Shown: piece after piece, positions 15,890 to 25,364 of the stretch
How the letters are laid out: each line of letters opens with the position of its first letter
How positions within the stretch are numbered: position 1 is the stretch's first letter
Assembly: GCF_017921835.1 (NCBI RefSeq)
Contig: NZ_JAGEMN010000001.1
Span: 2,306,186-2,370,185, forward strand
DNA length: 64,000 nucleotides
From: Sporosarcina sp. 6E9
Lineage (GTDB): Bacteria > Bacillota > Bacilli > Bacillales_A > Planococcaceae
Direction: 5' to 3'
Notes under the pieces: model-generated
What the model was told of the DNA's origin: nothing
Seen by the model: the letters and a program-made list of their open reading frames with translations, nothing else
Database searches by the model: none
Translations under genes and position numbers: made by a program

Positions 15890-16950
15890 TTTGCCAACTC
15901 CTCTTTTAAGACAGCCATTTCTTCAGGGTTCTTCATGCCGATTCTCAACCACTCACCGTCCATGCCGTAGAAGTTCTCTGAATGTCGAAGGACGATTCCT
16001 CTATGTAATAAATCTTCATGGAGTTGACGTGTTGTTCGGTTCCCGCCTGGTTTGAATGAAAGAAAGTTCACGACGGAATCAGTCACTGTACAACCGTTCA
16101 TTTCAAGAAACACTTTCAAACTGCTTCGTTGGGCATCGCTCTGTCGAATCGACTTTTCTCGGTACTCAGCTTCGCCCAAACATAATGCGCCGATTTGCGC
16201 CGCAATGCCGTTCACATTCCAATGCGGAGTATGTGCTTTGATTTCTGAAATAATGGTTGGATTTGCGACGGCATAACCGAGACGTATTCCAGGAATGGAA
16301 TACATTTTCGTCATCGAACGGACGATGATTACGTGTGGAAATTCTTTTATCCCTGATATGAATGATAGCGATTCATCTATAAAATCGATAAATGCTTCGT
16401 CTAGGACGATTTCGCAGTTCACTTTCGCGCCGTGACGAACTAGTTTGATCAGTTCTTCCCGCCCAGGTAAGATTCCTGTCGGATTATTTGGTGTACATAA
16501 ATAGAGTACGGATGCATTTTCCATTGCTTGTTGAATGTCATTCATCGGTAATTTGAATCCACTTTCTTCAGTGGATAGAACACGAACGATTTCAACGTTT
16601 TTCGCTTTCAATGTTGCCTCATATTCTGAAAAAGTCGGATGGACAATCACTGCGCTTTTTCCTCTGTACCTTTCAGCAATCAGTGATAATAGTTCCGCTG
16701 CTCCGTTTCCTAAGATCAAAGATTTCCTGTCAATTTGATGGAAGTTTTCAGCGGCCGTTAAAAACGGCTCCCCTTCAGGATCAGGATATTGATTTATTCG
16801 ACCCAACAAATCGGCCCATATTTTTTTGACGCTACTCGGCGGACCTGCTGGATTGACATTTTCACTAAAGTCCAACACATTATCCGGCGGAATGACACCG
16901 AGTTTTTTGTATAGTTTAAATGGATTTGCGCCATGTTCAGGTAATTGCAT
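15871..16950 (-). CDS. cobD: L-threonine-O-3-phosphate decarboxylase, CobD type
   Basis: PLP-dependent class I aminotransferase fold, 359 residues. NVNPAGPP near residue 30, CTPNNPTGILPGREEL (substrate/PLP loop), DEAFIDFIDE and RSMTKMYSIPGIRLGYAVA with the Schiff-base Lys in the SMTK motif. It makes (R)-1-amino-2-propanol-O-phosphate, the linker CbiB attaches. Histidinol-phosphate aminotransferase relatives look similar, but the gene lies between cbiB and cobU with 14- and 19-bp overlaps, which favours CobD. Confidence 0.9.
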   Translation of the reverse strand: MQLPEHGANPFKLYKKLGVIPPDNVLDFSENVNPAGPPSSVKKIWADLLGRINQYPDPEGEPFLTAAENFHQIDRKSLILGNGAAELLSLIAERYRGKSAVIVHPTFSEYEATLKAKNVEIVRVLSTEESGFKLPMNDIQQAMENASVLYLCTPNNPTGILPGREELIKLVRHGAKVNCEIVLDEAFIDFIDESLSFISGIKEFPHVIIVRSMTKMYSIPGIRLGYAVANPTIISEIKAHTPHWNVNGIAAQIGALCLGEAEYREKSIRQSDAQRSSLKVFLEMNGCTVTDSVVNFLSFKPGGNRTTRQLHEDLLHRGIVLRHSENFYGMDGEWLRIGMKNPEEMAVLKEELAKWFAEN

Positions 16951-17905
16951 AGATCATCACTCCTAAGACTGTACCTATAAACCAAAAAAAGAACGAAATG
17001 ACATGTAGTTCAAATATAGATGCTTTTATATGCGTCGCATCCAATGGAACCAGAGCGGGTCCGAGCTTTGGCCGCTCTGAATTCCTCCCCCGATACGTTG
17101 CTTTTCCGCCTAGTGAAACGCCTAGTTGCCAGGCAGTGGCTGCTTCCAAGTATCCGCTATTCGGACTTGGGTGTCGACGGGCATCTTTTAGCCAACCTGA
17201 AAATCGTTTCAGAAATGGGAGCTGGCTTTTATTTGGTGCATAAAGAATCAATAATAGTCCGGTGATTCGTGCTGGAATGAAGTTAAGTAAATCATCAGCG
17301 CGTGCTGAAAACTTGCCGAATTTCTCATAACGCTCATCTTTATAGCCAATCATTGAATCCAATGTATTGACTGCTTTATACAACCATAATCCCGGTGCAC
17401 CGAATAAGAATGCCCAAAAAAGCGGCGATGTGACCCCATCTGCAATGTTTTCCGATACCGTTTCAATCGTTGCTCGTGAAATTTCACTTTCATCAAGCTT
17501 ATCGGTATCTCGGCCGACAATCCAAGATAGTTTTGTCCGCGCATCGGAGATTTCACCTGCGATAAGTGGATTGTAAACGTCCATTGCAGCATCTCTCAAG
17601 CTTTTTTGTGCGAGACCGACGGCGATTAGAAGACTCTCTATCGCAATGCCCACCAATAAATGGAGAGAATATGCAAATTCGACAAGGACGAATACAATCG
17701 AAAAAACAACAATCACAGTAATTATAAGCGTGATTGCGCCTTTTAACGTACGGTTTTTCCCTTTATTGAACCGAGTCGTCAGTTGAGTAATTAGCGTGCC
17801 AATCCAACGGACGGGATGTGGCCATTTCGGTGGATCACCAATGAGGCGATCCAGAAAAAAACCAATTGCAATGGCTATGAAGTGCGCCGGTATCAAGTTG
17901 ACCAT
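16937..17905 (-). CDS. cbiB: Adenosylcobinamide-phosphate synthase CbiB
   Basis: 322-residue membrane protein. Hallmarks: FFLDRLIGDPPKWPHPVRWIG at the N-terminus, the ETVSENIADGVTSPLFWAF segment, AVNTLDSMIGYKDERYEKFG, and NSGYLEAATAWQLGVSLGG. It attaches aminopropanol phosphate to adenosylcobyric acid. After CbiZ removes the tail from foreign cobinamides, CbiB is the enzyme that rebuilds it. Start overlaps the btuD-cbiZ stop by 13 bp. Confidence 0.96.
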   Translation of the reverse strand: MVNLIPAHFIAIAIGFFLDRLIGDPPKWPHPVRWIGTLITQLTTRFNKGKNRTLKGAITLIITVIVVFSIVFVLVEFAYSLHLLVGIAIESLLIAVGLAQKSLRDAAMDVYNPLIAGEISDARTKLSWIVGRDTDKLDESEISRATIETVSENIADGVTSPLFWAFLFGAPGLWLYKAVNTLDSMIGYKDERYEKFGKFSARADDLLNFIPARITGLLLILYAPNKSQLPFLKRFSGWLKDARRHPSPNSGYLEAATAWQLGVSLGGKATYRGRNSERPKLGPALVPLDATHIKASIFELHVISFFFWFIGTVLGVMIYAIT

Positions 17906-19365
17906 CCTTTCGCTTTCTTATACGCTTGAATCGCTTTCACGGTGCAATCGAAGACTCCTTGTGCGATGAGTTTGCCTAGTTCCGTAATTGGACCCGCGTA
18001 TGGAAGCATTTTTCCTTGTTGAGTAGCTGCGATAAGGATACTGTCTGTAGACGTTCCAGTTGCTATCGTTTCGGTTAAAGGATCTTTTATGTTTTCTACT
18101 TGAAGCGCTTTTGACTTTGATTCAGTTGCGGTGATCATCGCTTGAATAAATGCTTCATCCGGTAATTGTCCATTGATGATGACCCATGTATTGATTGTGC
18201 CTACTTTTGGTGTTTCATCGCGTGTGATGGCTTGCGATACATCGACTGCATTGCCGATTCCAGCAGTCACTGCAATATATACTTTTCCGAAGTCGCCCGC
18301 ATATTCGCCTATTTCAACGTGTTCTGTCGTAACGGCTGTCATCATTGCCACGGTTTCAGTTAATGGAAACCCCTTTGTTTCTAGATACGTTGCCATTTCG
18401 CTTTTCACATCATCGTGGTTATAAGTACTGTCCACATGACGGTTTACAAAAGTCCGATACCACCCCATGCCCGCATTATGAACTGCTGATGATACAGTTT
18501 TTAGCGGTTGACTGGCTCGGAAAACGACAAATTCTTCTGAGCTGAAAAAATTCTCTCTGGTCACTTTTGCAACTATTTTTTCACTATTAACATCCGGAAG
18601 TAATGTGATTTGCGGCTTTGGCAATTCCGGATGCGGCTGTGTTTTTACGCGCGCATGATAAACGGTTTCTATCGATTGTTCTTTTACGACTTCTTGCGGC
18701 GGGCCAATTGTTGAAATCTTGCCGTTGTCCATAAGTAATAGTCGATCACAATATAATGCAGCTAAGTTAATGTCGTGGAATACTGAGATAACGGTAAGTC
18801 CTTTTCCGACCGCTTCTTTTCGTATTGTGTCCATCAGTTGTTGTTGATGGGCAATATCCAAGTGGTTTGTCGGTTCGTCCAATAATAAAATCGGAGCGAC
18901 TTGGGCGAGTGCCTGGGCGACGAAAACGCGTTGCTGTTCCCCTCCCGACAATAATTCAATGGACTGGTTTTCATAGCGCGTGACAGCTGTGCTTTTCATC
19001 GCTTCCGTAACGGCCCTTTCGTCTTCATTTGACCAAGATGAAAAGATTCCTGTTTGGTGCGGATATCTTCCAAGTTCAACTGTTTCTCGTACTGAATGAG
19101 AAAATGCATGGGCATGAAGTTGGGGCAAGACCGCTACTTTTCGAGCGAATTCCTTTTGCGTGTAATCGGATGCCTTTTTTCCGTCAATCGTTACCGAACC
19201 GCCCGCGGCAGATAAAATGCCCGATATTATTTTTAATAATGTAGACTTACCGCTGCCGTTCGGTCCTAAAATGCCGAGCACTTCGCCTCTTTTCACGTCG
19301 AAGGAGACAGAGTTTACGACTAACTCATCGCCGTAGCCGCCTGATAGGTTTTCAACTTGTAACAT
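17893..19365 (-). CDS. BtuD-CbiZ fusion: corrinoid ABC ATPase plus adenosylcobinamide amidohydrolase
   Basis: 490 residues from ATG 19365 (M-LQVENLSGGYG), chosen for the GAGGAG site upstream. Residues 1-255 are an iron/B12-type ABC ATPase (GPNGSGKSTLLK, LLSGGEQQRVFVAQAL, LLLDEPTNHLD). Residues 270-490 are a CbiZ domain (NAGMGWYRTFVNRHVDSTY, TAVTTEHVEI, VTAGIGNAVD, GTSTDSILIAA), which cleaves the aminopropanol tail so the corrinoid can be rebuilt. The fusion couples import to remodelling. Lies one base after btuC. Confidence 0.94.
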   Translation of the reverse strand: MLQVENLSGGYGDELVVNSVSFDVKRGEVLGILGPNGSGKSTLLKIISGILSAAGGSVTIDGKKASDYTQKEFARKVAVLPQLHAHAFSHSVRETVELGRYPHQTGIFSSWSNEDERAVTEAMKSTAVTRYENQSIELLSGGEQQRVFVAQALAQVAPILLLDEPTNHLDIAHQQQLMDTIRKEAVGKGLTVISVFHDINLAALYCDRLLLMDNGKISTIGPPQEVVKEQSIETVYHARVKTQPHPELPKPQITLLPDVNSEKIVAKVTRENFFSSEEFVVFRASQPLKTVSSAVHNAGMGWYRTFVNRHVDSTYNHDDVKSEMATYLETKGFPLTETVAMMTAVTTEHVEIGEYAGDFGKVYIAVTAGIGNAVDVSQAITRDETPKVGTINTWVIINGQLPDEAFIQAMITATESKSKALQVENIKDPLTETIATGTSTDSILIAATQQGKMLPYAGPITELGKLIAQGVFDCTVKAIQAYKKAKGWST

Positions 19366-19366
19366 A

Positions 19367-20362
19367 TTACATCGCTCCTCTTCTTCTTTGACGGTAAAAG
19401 ATGAATGCAAAGACCGGTGCACCGATAAATGCGGTAATGACGCCGACTGGTAGTTCTGTTGGCGAAATGATGGTGCGCGCGACTAAATCGCAAATGATGA
19501 GTAAAGAAGCGCCGTTCATAAAGGATAATGTTAATAAATGACGGTGATCCGTTCCCCACATGAGTCTCGTCATATGTGGAACTACTAAACCGATAAACCC
19601 AATCGTTCCTGATACGGCAACGGCTGATCCGGTTAGAATTGACCCGCCGATTAAGATCATGAATTTCCGTCGTTTGACGTTAACGCCGAGGTGATGCGCA
19701 CGTTCTTCGCCGAATAACATTGCATTTAATTCCCGACGGTTGAACCAAAGTATGGTCGATCCGATGATGACAAAAGGCAGAATCATTGTGATGTAGTTCC
19801 AGCCACGCATTGAAACGCTGCCGAGAAGCCAACCAATAATCTGCCGTAATTCTTCGCCTGTAAGGGCAATCATGAGGGATAATACAGACCCCAGAAATGA
19901 GCCAAAAATAATTCCTGTTAATATTATGGTTTCCATTTTCATCGCTCTGTCAACGAGTCGCGCAAACCCTAACACAAGAAACATCGTTAGCGCGGCGCCA
20001 ATCATACTGAAAACCGGTAGCGTATAGTTGCCTAGAACCGGGATGGATAAACTGAAAAAAAGTGTCATCACAGCACCAACCGAGGCGCCGGATGACACTC
20101 CGAGTGTGTAAGGATCTGCAAGTGGGTTCTTCAAAAGTCCTTGGAATGCTGCACCGGCAATCGCCAATGATGCACCAACAAGTCCTGCCAATAAAACCCT
20201 CGGCATACGGATTTTCCATAGGATGTTTGTCGCGATTTCGTCCGCTTCCCTATTCCATAAAGTACTTAAAGGGATATCCACCGTACCGATTGATACACCG
20301 AGCCACATCGCCACAACAAGTGTGGCGATGGATACGATGTAGGCAACGCTTGATTTATTCAC
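19367..20362 (-). CDS. btuC: Corrinoid ABC transporter permease BtuC
   Basis: FecCD-family permease, 331 residues, about ten transmembrane helices. Motifs: GASLAIAGAAFQGLLKNPLADPYTLG and the GVITAFIGAPVFAFIFYR C-terminus. A GTG at 20362 that overlaps the btuF stop by 8 bp and has AGAGG six bases upstream fits better than longer starts lying within btuF. Forms the membrane channel with the BtuD domain of the next gene and the BtuF lipoprotein. Confidence 0.94.
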   Translation of the reverse strand: MNKSSVAYIVSIATLVVAMWLGVSIGTVDIPLSTLWNREADEIATNILWKIRMPRVLLAGLVGASLAIAGAAFQGLLKNPLADPYTLGVSSGASVGAVMTLFFSLSIPVLGNYTLPVFSMIGAALTMFLVLGFARLVDRAMKMETIILTGIIFGSFLGSVLSLMIALTGEELRQIIGWLLGSVSMRGWNYITMILPFVIIGSTILWFNRRELNAMLFGEERAHHLGVNVKRRKFMILIGGSILTGSAVAVSGTIGFIGLVVPHMTRLMWGTDHRHLLTLSFMNGASLLIICDLVARTIISPTELPVGVITAFIGAPVFAFIFYRQRRRGAM

Positions 20363-21332
20363 CGAAAACCTCTGGATAAATTGCCTTTGCATAAGCTTCA
20401 AGTCCTTCAGCAAGACGCGGACCTTGGCGGCTTGTGATGTTTTCATCTACTTGAACGACTGCTTTTTCTTTGATCGCTGTAATTGTGCCGAAGCCATCAC
20501 GTGCGTAAACATCTTCAACGGCAGTGTCTATGTAATCGTACATAACGACAATGACGTCTGGGTTACGTTTAATAATTTCTTCTGGATCCATTTGAACCCA
20601 ACCTTCTTGGTCTGCTGCAATATTTTCTGCGCCGACTAAGTCGAGTAATTCTTGTGCAAATGTTTTCGCACCTGGCGTGTAAATTTCAGGAGCCGGTGAC
20701 GTTTCAACAAATACCGTTTTTTTCGTATCGACGTCTTTTACTTTTGCGACGACTTCATCTACTTTTGTTTTCATATTATCGATAATTTCAGTTGCTTCTT
20801 TTGTTTTCCCTGTTGCTTTACCGATTGTTTCAATCGTTTCGTACGTTTCTTCAAAGTTCAACGCATCTTTCACAACAAATACAGAAATTCCCGCATCTCG
20901 AATTTGCTGATACCCTTCTTCAGACATTCCGTATGCTGATTCATGTCCGAAAACGATATCTGGATTCATAGCGATGATTGCTTCAACATTAAATTCCATT
21001 GCACCGATTTTATCTTTTTCAGCAGCTTCTGCCGGATAATCATCGTAATCACTCACACCGACAATTTCATCCGCTAAATCAAGACCAAATAAAATCTCTG
21101 TGTTACTTGGAATCATAGAAACAATTTTTGTTGGCGCTACTTCAATCTTTACTTCATTGCCCACAGCGTCCTTCAATGTAACTGGGAATTCTGCTTCTAC
21201 TTCTTCTCCAGCTACATTTTCTGTGTTGGATTCGTTTTCTTTCGGTTTATCATCGACCGCATTTCCTCCACATGCAGCGAGCAAAAATACTGCCAAAATC
21301 GATGTAAGCATTAACTTCCATAAGTTCTTCAT
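20355..21332 (-). CDS. btuF: Corrinoid-binding lipoprotein BtuF
   Basis: 325 residues from ATG 21332, with GGAGG 9 bases upstream. Signal peptide MKNLWKLMLTSILAVFLLAAC ends in the lipobox LLAAC, so it is anchored to the outer face of the membrane. A periplasmic-binding-protein type II (helical backbone) fold follows, with IVSMIPSNTEILFGLDL and VVGVSDYDDYP-like segments typical of corrinoid/iron binders. First gene after a cobalamin riboswitch, and followed by btuC and btuD-cbiZ. Confidence 0.93.
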   Translation of the reverse strand: MKNLWKLMLTSILAVFLLAACGGNAVDDKPKENESNTENVAGEEVEAEFPVTLKDAVGNEVKIEVAPTKIVSMIPSNTEILFGLDLADEIVGVSDYDDYPAEAAEKDKIGAMEFNVEAIIAMNPDIVFGHESAYGMSEEGYQQIRDAGISVFVVKDALNFEETYETIETIGKATGKTKEATEIIDNMKTKVDEVVAKVKDVDTKKTVFVETSPAPEIYTPGAKTFAQELLDLVGAENIAADQEGWVQMDPEEIIKRNPDVIVVMYDYIDTAVEDVYARDGFGTITAIKEKAVVQVDENITSRQGPRLAEGLEAYAKAIYPEVFGE

Positions 21333-21353
21333 TCTATTTTCCTCCATTATTTC

Positions 21354-21384
21354 CAAATAAAAATCCCCCGTATTGCTACGGAGG
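21354..21384 (-). terminator. Intrinsic terminator of the btuF riboswitch
   Basis: Hairpin CCTCCGTA-GCAA-TACGGGGG (21384-21365, one mismatch) followed on the minus strand by ATTTTTATTT, placed between the cobalamin aptamer and the btuF ribosome site. It is the likely expression platform: B12 binding favours this terminator. Confidence 0.8.
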
Positions 21385-21459
21385 AAAGTCATCAGTAAAA
21401 ATCTAATGGCCAAATGGGCAGATTTTCACCAATCCTATTCCTCGTAGGTTTCGGCAGAT

Positions 21460-21625
21460 TTCATAAAGGCAGGTCTCCTGGCTCGTGTTCACAGCGTTTC
21501 GCGTCTTCCCGGAATTTACCAGTGACGTTCCTGCGAATTGCTCACACTTACAGTGGCGGGACCGCGTCGGCATTAAACCGACTTCCCTTTTAACCTCGTT
21601 CGTTACAGCGAGGCACCTTTATGTT
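21460..21625 (-). ncRNA. Cobalamin riboswitch controlling the btuFC/cob operon
   Basis: Read on the minus strand, CATAAAGG pairs with CCTTTATG to close the aptamer. Inside are GGGAAGTCGG, the GGTCCCGCCACTGT box and GAGCCAGGAGACCTGCC, the conserved cobalamin-aptamer blocks, in the right order and spacing. It lies about 130 bp upstream of btuF and controls twelve genes down to cblS. Confidence 0.95.
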
Positions 21626-21791
21626 TGGTCTGTTAGTTAAGTTCACCCTTTAGTATACTTATAAATTTCTAGCGTGTCGAGATAATGTGACGAACTGCTT
21701 GCGTCAAGTTTTTGTAGGTACTATGTTAAGCAAATTTTTTCTCATCTTAGATCGTTATGTATTCCATTTTAATCAATACCATATAAGCTAT

Positions 21792-21924
21792 GTTGATTTC
21801 CGTTACGAGCGGACGCGTTCCGTGGGGCGTGCGGTTAGCCTCCTCGTCGCGAAAACCGTGCTCCTGCGGGGTCTAACCTGTCACGCTAATCCCACTGGAG
21901 TCGCCGCTCTCCACTCCAATCAAC
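21792..21924. repeat. Bacillales dispersed palindrome, copy 2 (expanded)
   Basis: Starts GTTGATTTCCGTTACGAGC and ends CCACTCCAATCAAC, the same ends as the copies at 3007 and 40587, but the interior is about 60 bp longer. It lies in the gap between the btuF riboswitch and the stop of the ECF S-component gene. No gene was seen in the rest of 21,650-22,038. Confidence 0.65.
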
Positions 21925-22038
21925 AGAGATTACTTATAAATAAAGTGCCGTACACGTAAATAACAAAATAAATTTGTAACACAGATTGAAAATAACCACC
22001 TAATAAATGCTGGACTGCCGCTTGTATCTATATCTTGT

Positions 22039-22758
22039 TTAATTTGTTTCCATTTTCGTCTCTAACTTAGTTTCCAAGAGACCATATTTTCTCTGAAAAC
22101 GTTGTAAAATTTTTAACCAACTTGCACCAAAAACAATGATGAAAAATACATTACTGACACTATGTGCTAGATCAAAATAAATACTTGCCATATAAATTCC
22201 AATAAAGGTTTCTCGTGTCATATTTTCCAAGTTGCCGACGATAATCCATAAATTCATAAACCACCCGAATACATATCCCCAAATAAATCCAAAAACGCAC
22301 TTGCCCCAAAGCTTAGTCATCCACCAAGCATTTCGCAACAGACCAGCACTCATTCCCATCATACCCCATGCATACATTTGCCAAGGCGTCCATGGACCTT
22401 GTCCGAGAAATATATTCGATACGATTGCAGCAACTGCACCGACGATAAAACCTGATTCCGCACCGAAAACTAAACCAGCCATAATAATGACGAATGAAGT
22501 AGGCTGAACACTTGGCAATCCTGCAAAAGGAACACGGCCTACCGCAGCGATTGCGGCTAGCATGGCTAAAATAACGATTTCCCGAACAGCCACATTTCGC
22601 ATTTCAAATCGAACAAAAAATGGAATCATGATCATGCTAATGATTAGAAAACTGAGCAGCAAATAAGCGTTGTAGTGAAATACTGCAATGGACAAGACAA
22701 GTAAAACGAAAATAACAATCGAGACAATGGCTAGGTAACGCTTATTGTTAATGGCCAT
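22039..22758 (-). CDS. ECF transporter S-component, cobalamin type (CbrT-like)
   Basis: 239-residue membrane protein. After two N-terminal helices comes an S-component core with GRVPFAGLPSVQPTSFVIIMAG and FLGQGPWTPWQMYAWGMMG, a pattern seen in large S-components. Last gene of the second riboswitch operon, overlapping the ATPase stop by 28 bp. Because T, A and S are all present and under B12 control, cobalamin or a precursor is the likely cargo. It is similar in size to CbrT-type vitamin B12 S-components; the substrate is inferred. Confidence 0.82.
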   Translation of the reverse strand: MAINNKRYLAIVSIVIFVLLVLSIAVFHYNAYLLLSFLIISMIMIPFFVRFEMRNVAVREIVILAMLAAIAAVGRVPFAGLPSVQPTSFVIIMAGLVFGAESGFIVGAVAAIVSNIFLGQGPWTPWQMYAWGMMGMSAGLLRNAWWMTKLWGKCVFGFIWGYVFGWFMNLWIIVGNLENMTRETFIGIYMASIYFDLAHSVSNVFFIIVFGASWLKILQRFQRKYGLLETKLETKMETN

Positions 22759-24416
22759 TTTGCCAAAGCCTTCTCAAGTGTAAGGGCTTCTCTAGTTTCA
22801 CTGACGCGGGTTGCTCGATTGATGGTTGTTGTGTAAAAGTAATTGTCTTTAAATAATTCCTTCGGTGTTCCACTCACCGTAATTTCACCATTGAAAATCA
22901 TTGCGCACTTTTCCACATTTCGAGCGGCAAATTCTATATCATGCGTAACCATAATAATCGTCATTCCAGCGTTATGTAATTCCTTCAAGATTGTTGACAG
23001 TTGATTTTTCGAAGCTGAATCGAGTCCTTTTGTCGGCTCATCGATAAGTAAAAGAGTTGGAGATTCAATCAACATGCAAGCAAGCGCGGCTTTTTGAATT
23101 TCCCCGCCGGAGCAATCATGGGGATGCCGTCCACGTAAATGTTCGATATCGAAAGTTTGAAGAAGTTCCTCGATTTTAGCTGCGCCATTTGGAACTTCAT
23201 GCCGAATGACCGCTTCTTGCATCTCTTGTTCGATTGTATCGTAAACAAAATAGGTTTTTGGATTTTGCGGAAGATAAGCAATACGATCAAAATTCACTTT
23301 TGCACGCGGCTTATGAATATTTTCCCCTTGAAGAAATACTTTTCCTCTTTGTGGTTTCACACTGCCGATACAAGTTTTTAATACCGTTGTTTTTCCGGAT
23401 CCGTTTCCGCCAATGAGGGCAAAAAATTCACCTTCAAATATAGATAGGGATAGTTTTTTCAAAACGAGTGGGTTTTCACGTCGATATTGATAAAACACAT
23501 TTTGGAGGTCTACGGCAATGGTTCTTTTGGGTGAAATCGTCTTGCTGTTATCAGTTGAATGTGAACGATCCATTAATTCAGGAAGTCCAGCAATCCAATC
23601 CCTGCTGTCTTTAACTGTTAGCGGGATTTCCTTATGTGTTATCGTATCCGTTCTTTCCATATACAACCTAGCCAATGTTGGCAAATAAGAGATGAAATGC
23701 TCGTCTTCTCTTTGATATATGTCTTCAATCACTTTTCGACTGCTACCACTGTACTTAATCAGACCCGCTTGCATAAACAATATTCGATCCGCTATTGAAA
23801 ATAGTTGTTCGAGGCGATGCTCCACAATAATAATTGTAATACCCATTTCTTTATTAAGTCGTTCTAGCGTCGTCAGCAATTCTCTTGCTGCAATCGGATC
23901 TAGTTGTGAGGTGGGTTCATCCAACAATAGAACTTTTGGTTTTAACAGAAGCGTTGAAAGCAAATTCAGCATTTGTTTTTGACCGCCCGACAACTCTGAA
24001 GGTTTCGCCCCTAACATGTCCTTCATTCCAAAAAAGTGTACCAATTCAGCGACCCGTTTTCTCATCTCAAAATTCGAATATCCCAGGTTTTCTAATCCAA
24101 AAACAATCTCTTGCATCACTTCATTCATGACAATTTGGTTTTCGGGATCTTGGGATACAAACCCAATTTCTTCTATCAATTTTTTTCTATTCCATTCTGT
24201 TAATGGTAAACCTTGATAGTAAATTTCACCTTTTTGATTACCGACTGGGGCCAGTTCATTTTTCAATAAACGCAGTAGCGTTGTTTTGCCACATCCACTT
24301 GGTCCACAGATAACGATGAACTCACCTTCTTTTATTGTCAGGTTAATATTTTGCAACGCCCACTCAGTCGCATCCGGAAATTGAAACTTAAGATTTTCTA
24401 TTTTAATGACTTCCAT
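22731..24416 (-). CDS. ECF transporter ATPase, two fused ABC domains (A-A')
   Basis: 561 residues with two complete ABC cassettes. Domain 1: GPSGCGKTTLLRLL Walker A, ELSGGQKQMLNLL signature, LLLDEPTSQLD Walker B. Domain 2 (from about residue 300): IGGNGSGKTTVLK, DCSGGEIQKAALA, LLIDEPTKGLD. Both look catalytically complete. One chain thus replaces the usual EcfA1/EcfA2 pair and energizes the T/S pair encoded on each side. Overlaps the T-component by 19 bp and the S-component by 28 bp, indicating tight translational coupling. Confidence 0.94.
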   Translation of the reverse strand: MEVIKIENLKFQFPDATEWALQNINLTIKEGEFIVICGPSGCGKTTLLRLLKNELAPVGNQKGEIYYQGLPLTEWNRKKLIEEIGFVSQDPENQIVMNEVMQEIVFGLENLGYSNFEMRKRVAELVHFFGMKDMLGAKPSELSGGQKQMLNLLSTLLLKPKVLLLDEPTSQLDPIAARELLTTLERLNKEMGITIIIVEHRLEQLFSIADRILFMQAGLIKYSGSSRKVIEDIYQREDEHFISYLPTLARLYMERTDTITHKEIPLTVKDSRDWIAGLPELMDRSHSTDNSKTISPKRTIAVDLQNVFYQYRRENPLVLKKLSLSIFEGEFFALIGGNGSGKTTVLKTCIGSVKPQRGKVFLQGENIHKPRAKVNFDRIAYLPQNPKTYFVYDTIEQEMQEAVIRHEVPNGAAKIEELLQTFDIEHLRGRHPHDCSGGEIQKAALACMLIESPTLLLIDEPTKGLDSASKNQLSTILKELHNAGMTIIMVTHDIEFAARNVEKCAMIFNGEITVSGTPKELFKDNYFYTTTINRATRVSETREALTLEKALAKWPLTISVT

Positions 24417-25276
24417 CGAATTCGTTCTCTCCCTTCAACAATCAATGGAAAGGTAGCTAAAATGATTAAAAATAGTAGCAATATCCAATCCAATGGATAC
24501 AATCGCAATGTACCCAGCTCAGGATAAATATAAATCTTCCCATAGCCTAATAGACCGCCTATTAAGCATGCGATAAAAAGAGATATAATTAATAACCCCC
24601 ATCCGATATCTTGTTTCCCCCAACGAAAAGGCAAATACGTGCTACGTTTTCCCGTGCCATAGCCCCTTGCTTGCATGGAATTCGCTGTCTCTAACGCTTC
24701 TTCCAGCGACCAGGTCAATAGAATTTGCAATAGGACCATCCCGCTTTTCGTTCGTTTTCTAATCGATCCCGTTTTTATATCGATTCCTCGAACGCGTTGA
24801 ACATCAGCGATTTCTGTTAAGCGCATTCGTAAGAGCGGGACAAAACGGATGGCTAGCATAGATAAAAATGCAAGTTTAGGTAAAACACGCGAAAAAATAT
24901 ATAAAAACTTGTTGCCGTTTAAAATGATATTAAAAGAAATAAACATTATTATAATCGCGACAATTGATAAAGCCATCACTATCCCGTACATGCTTGCTTC
25001 TAGCGTCACTTGTTTCCCCCGAAAATAAAACAAGATATTCGTGCCTCTTGAAACCAAAAATGGATTCAATAAAATAATAAAGCTACTCATAGTTAGGAGC
25101 ATCGGAATCCATTTTTTCAATTCCCTTCCTTTATCATGTGAAATATTCACAGCAACCAGAATGATGAGTGCGACAAGTAAAAACAAGGGATGATTGAAGT
25201 AAAGTAGTAGTACTCCAATCGATAAATAATAACTAAAAAGGACAATTGGATGATAGGAGTGATAACCTGTTTCTAT
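24398..25276 (-). CDS. ECF transporter T-component, predicted AUA start
   Basis: Transmembrane coupling protein of about 292 residues. The core carries VRGIDIK and the coupling motif MQARGYGTGKRS (ARG box) that contacts the ATPases. The nearest standard start (TTG 25186) would drop the first helix, yet the frame stays open upstream and reads ETGYHSYHPIVLFSYYLSIG, then LLLYFNHPLFLL, which fits the normal T-component N-terminus. The best-placed start there is an ATA at 25276, seven bases after GAGGTGA. No ATG, GTG or TTG is available before the next upstream stop. Confidence 0.85.
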   Translation of the reverse strand: METGYHSYHPIVLFSYYLSIGVLLLYFNHPLFLLVALIILVAVNISHDKGRELKKWIPMLLTMSSFIILLNPFLVSRGTNILFYFRGKQVTLEASMYGIVMALSIVAIIIMFISFNIILNGNKFLYIFSRVLPKLAFLSMLAIRFVPLLRMRLTEIADVQRVRGIDIKTGSIRKRTKSGMVLLQILLTWSLEEALETANSMQARGYGTGKRSTYLPFRWGKQDIGWGLLIISLFIACLIGGLLGYGKIYIYPELGTLRLYPLDWILLLFLIILATFPLIVEGRERIRWKSLK

Positions 25277-25364
25277 TGGATATTCACCTCTTTTATTTCA
25301 TTAACTTAAAACGCGACCTGAAGTTAGAAAACGACAGATCGCATAATTAAACTCAAATCGTAAT

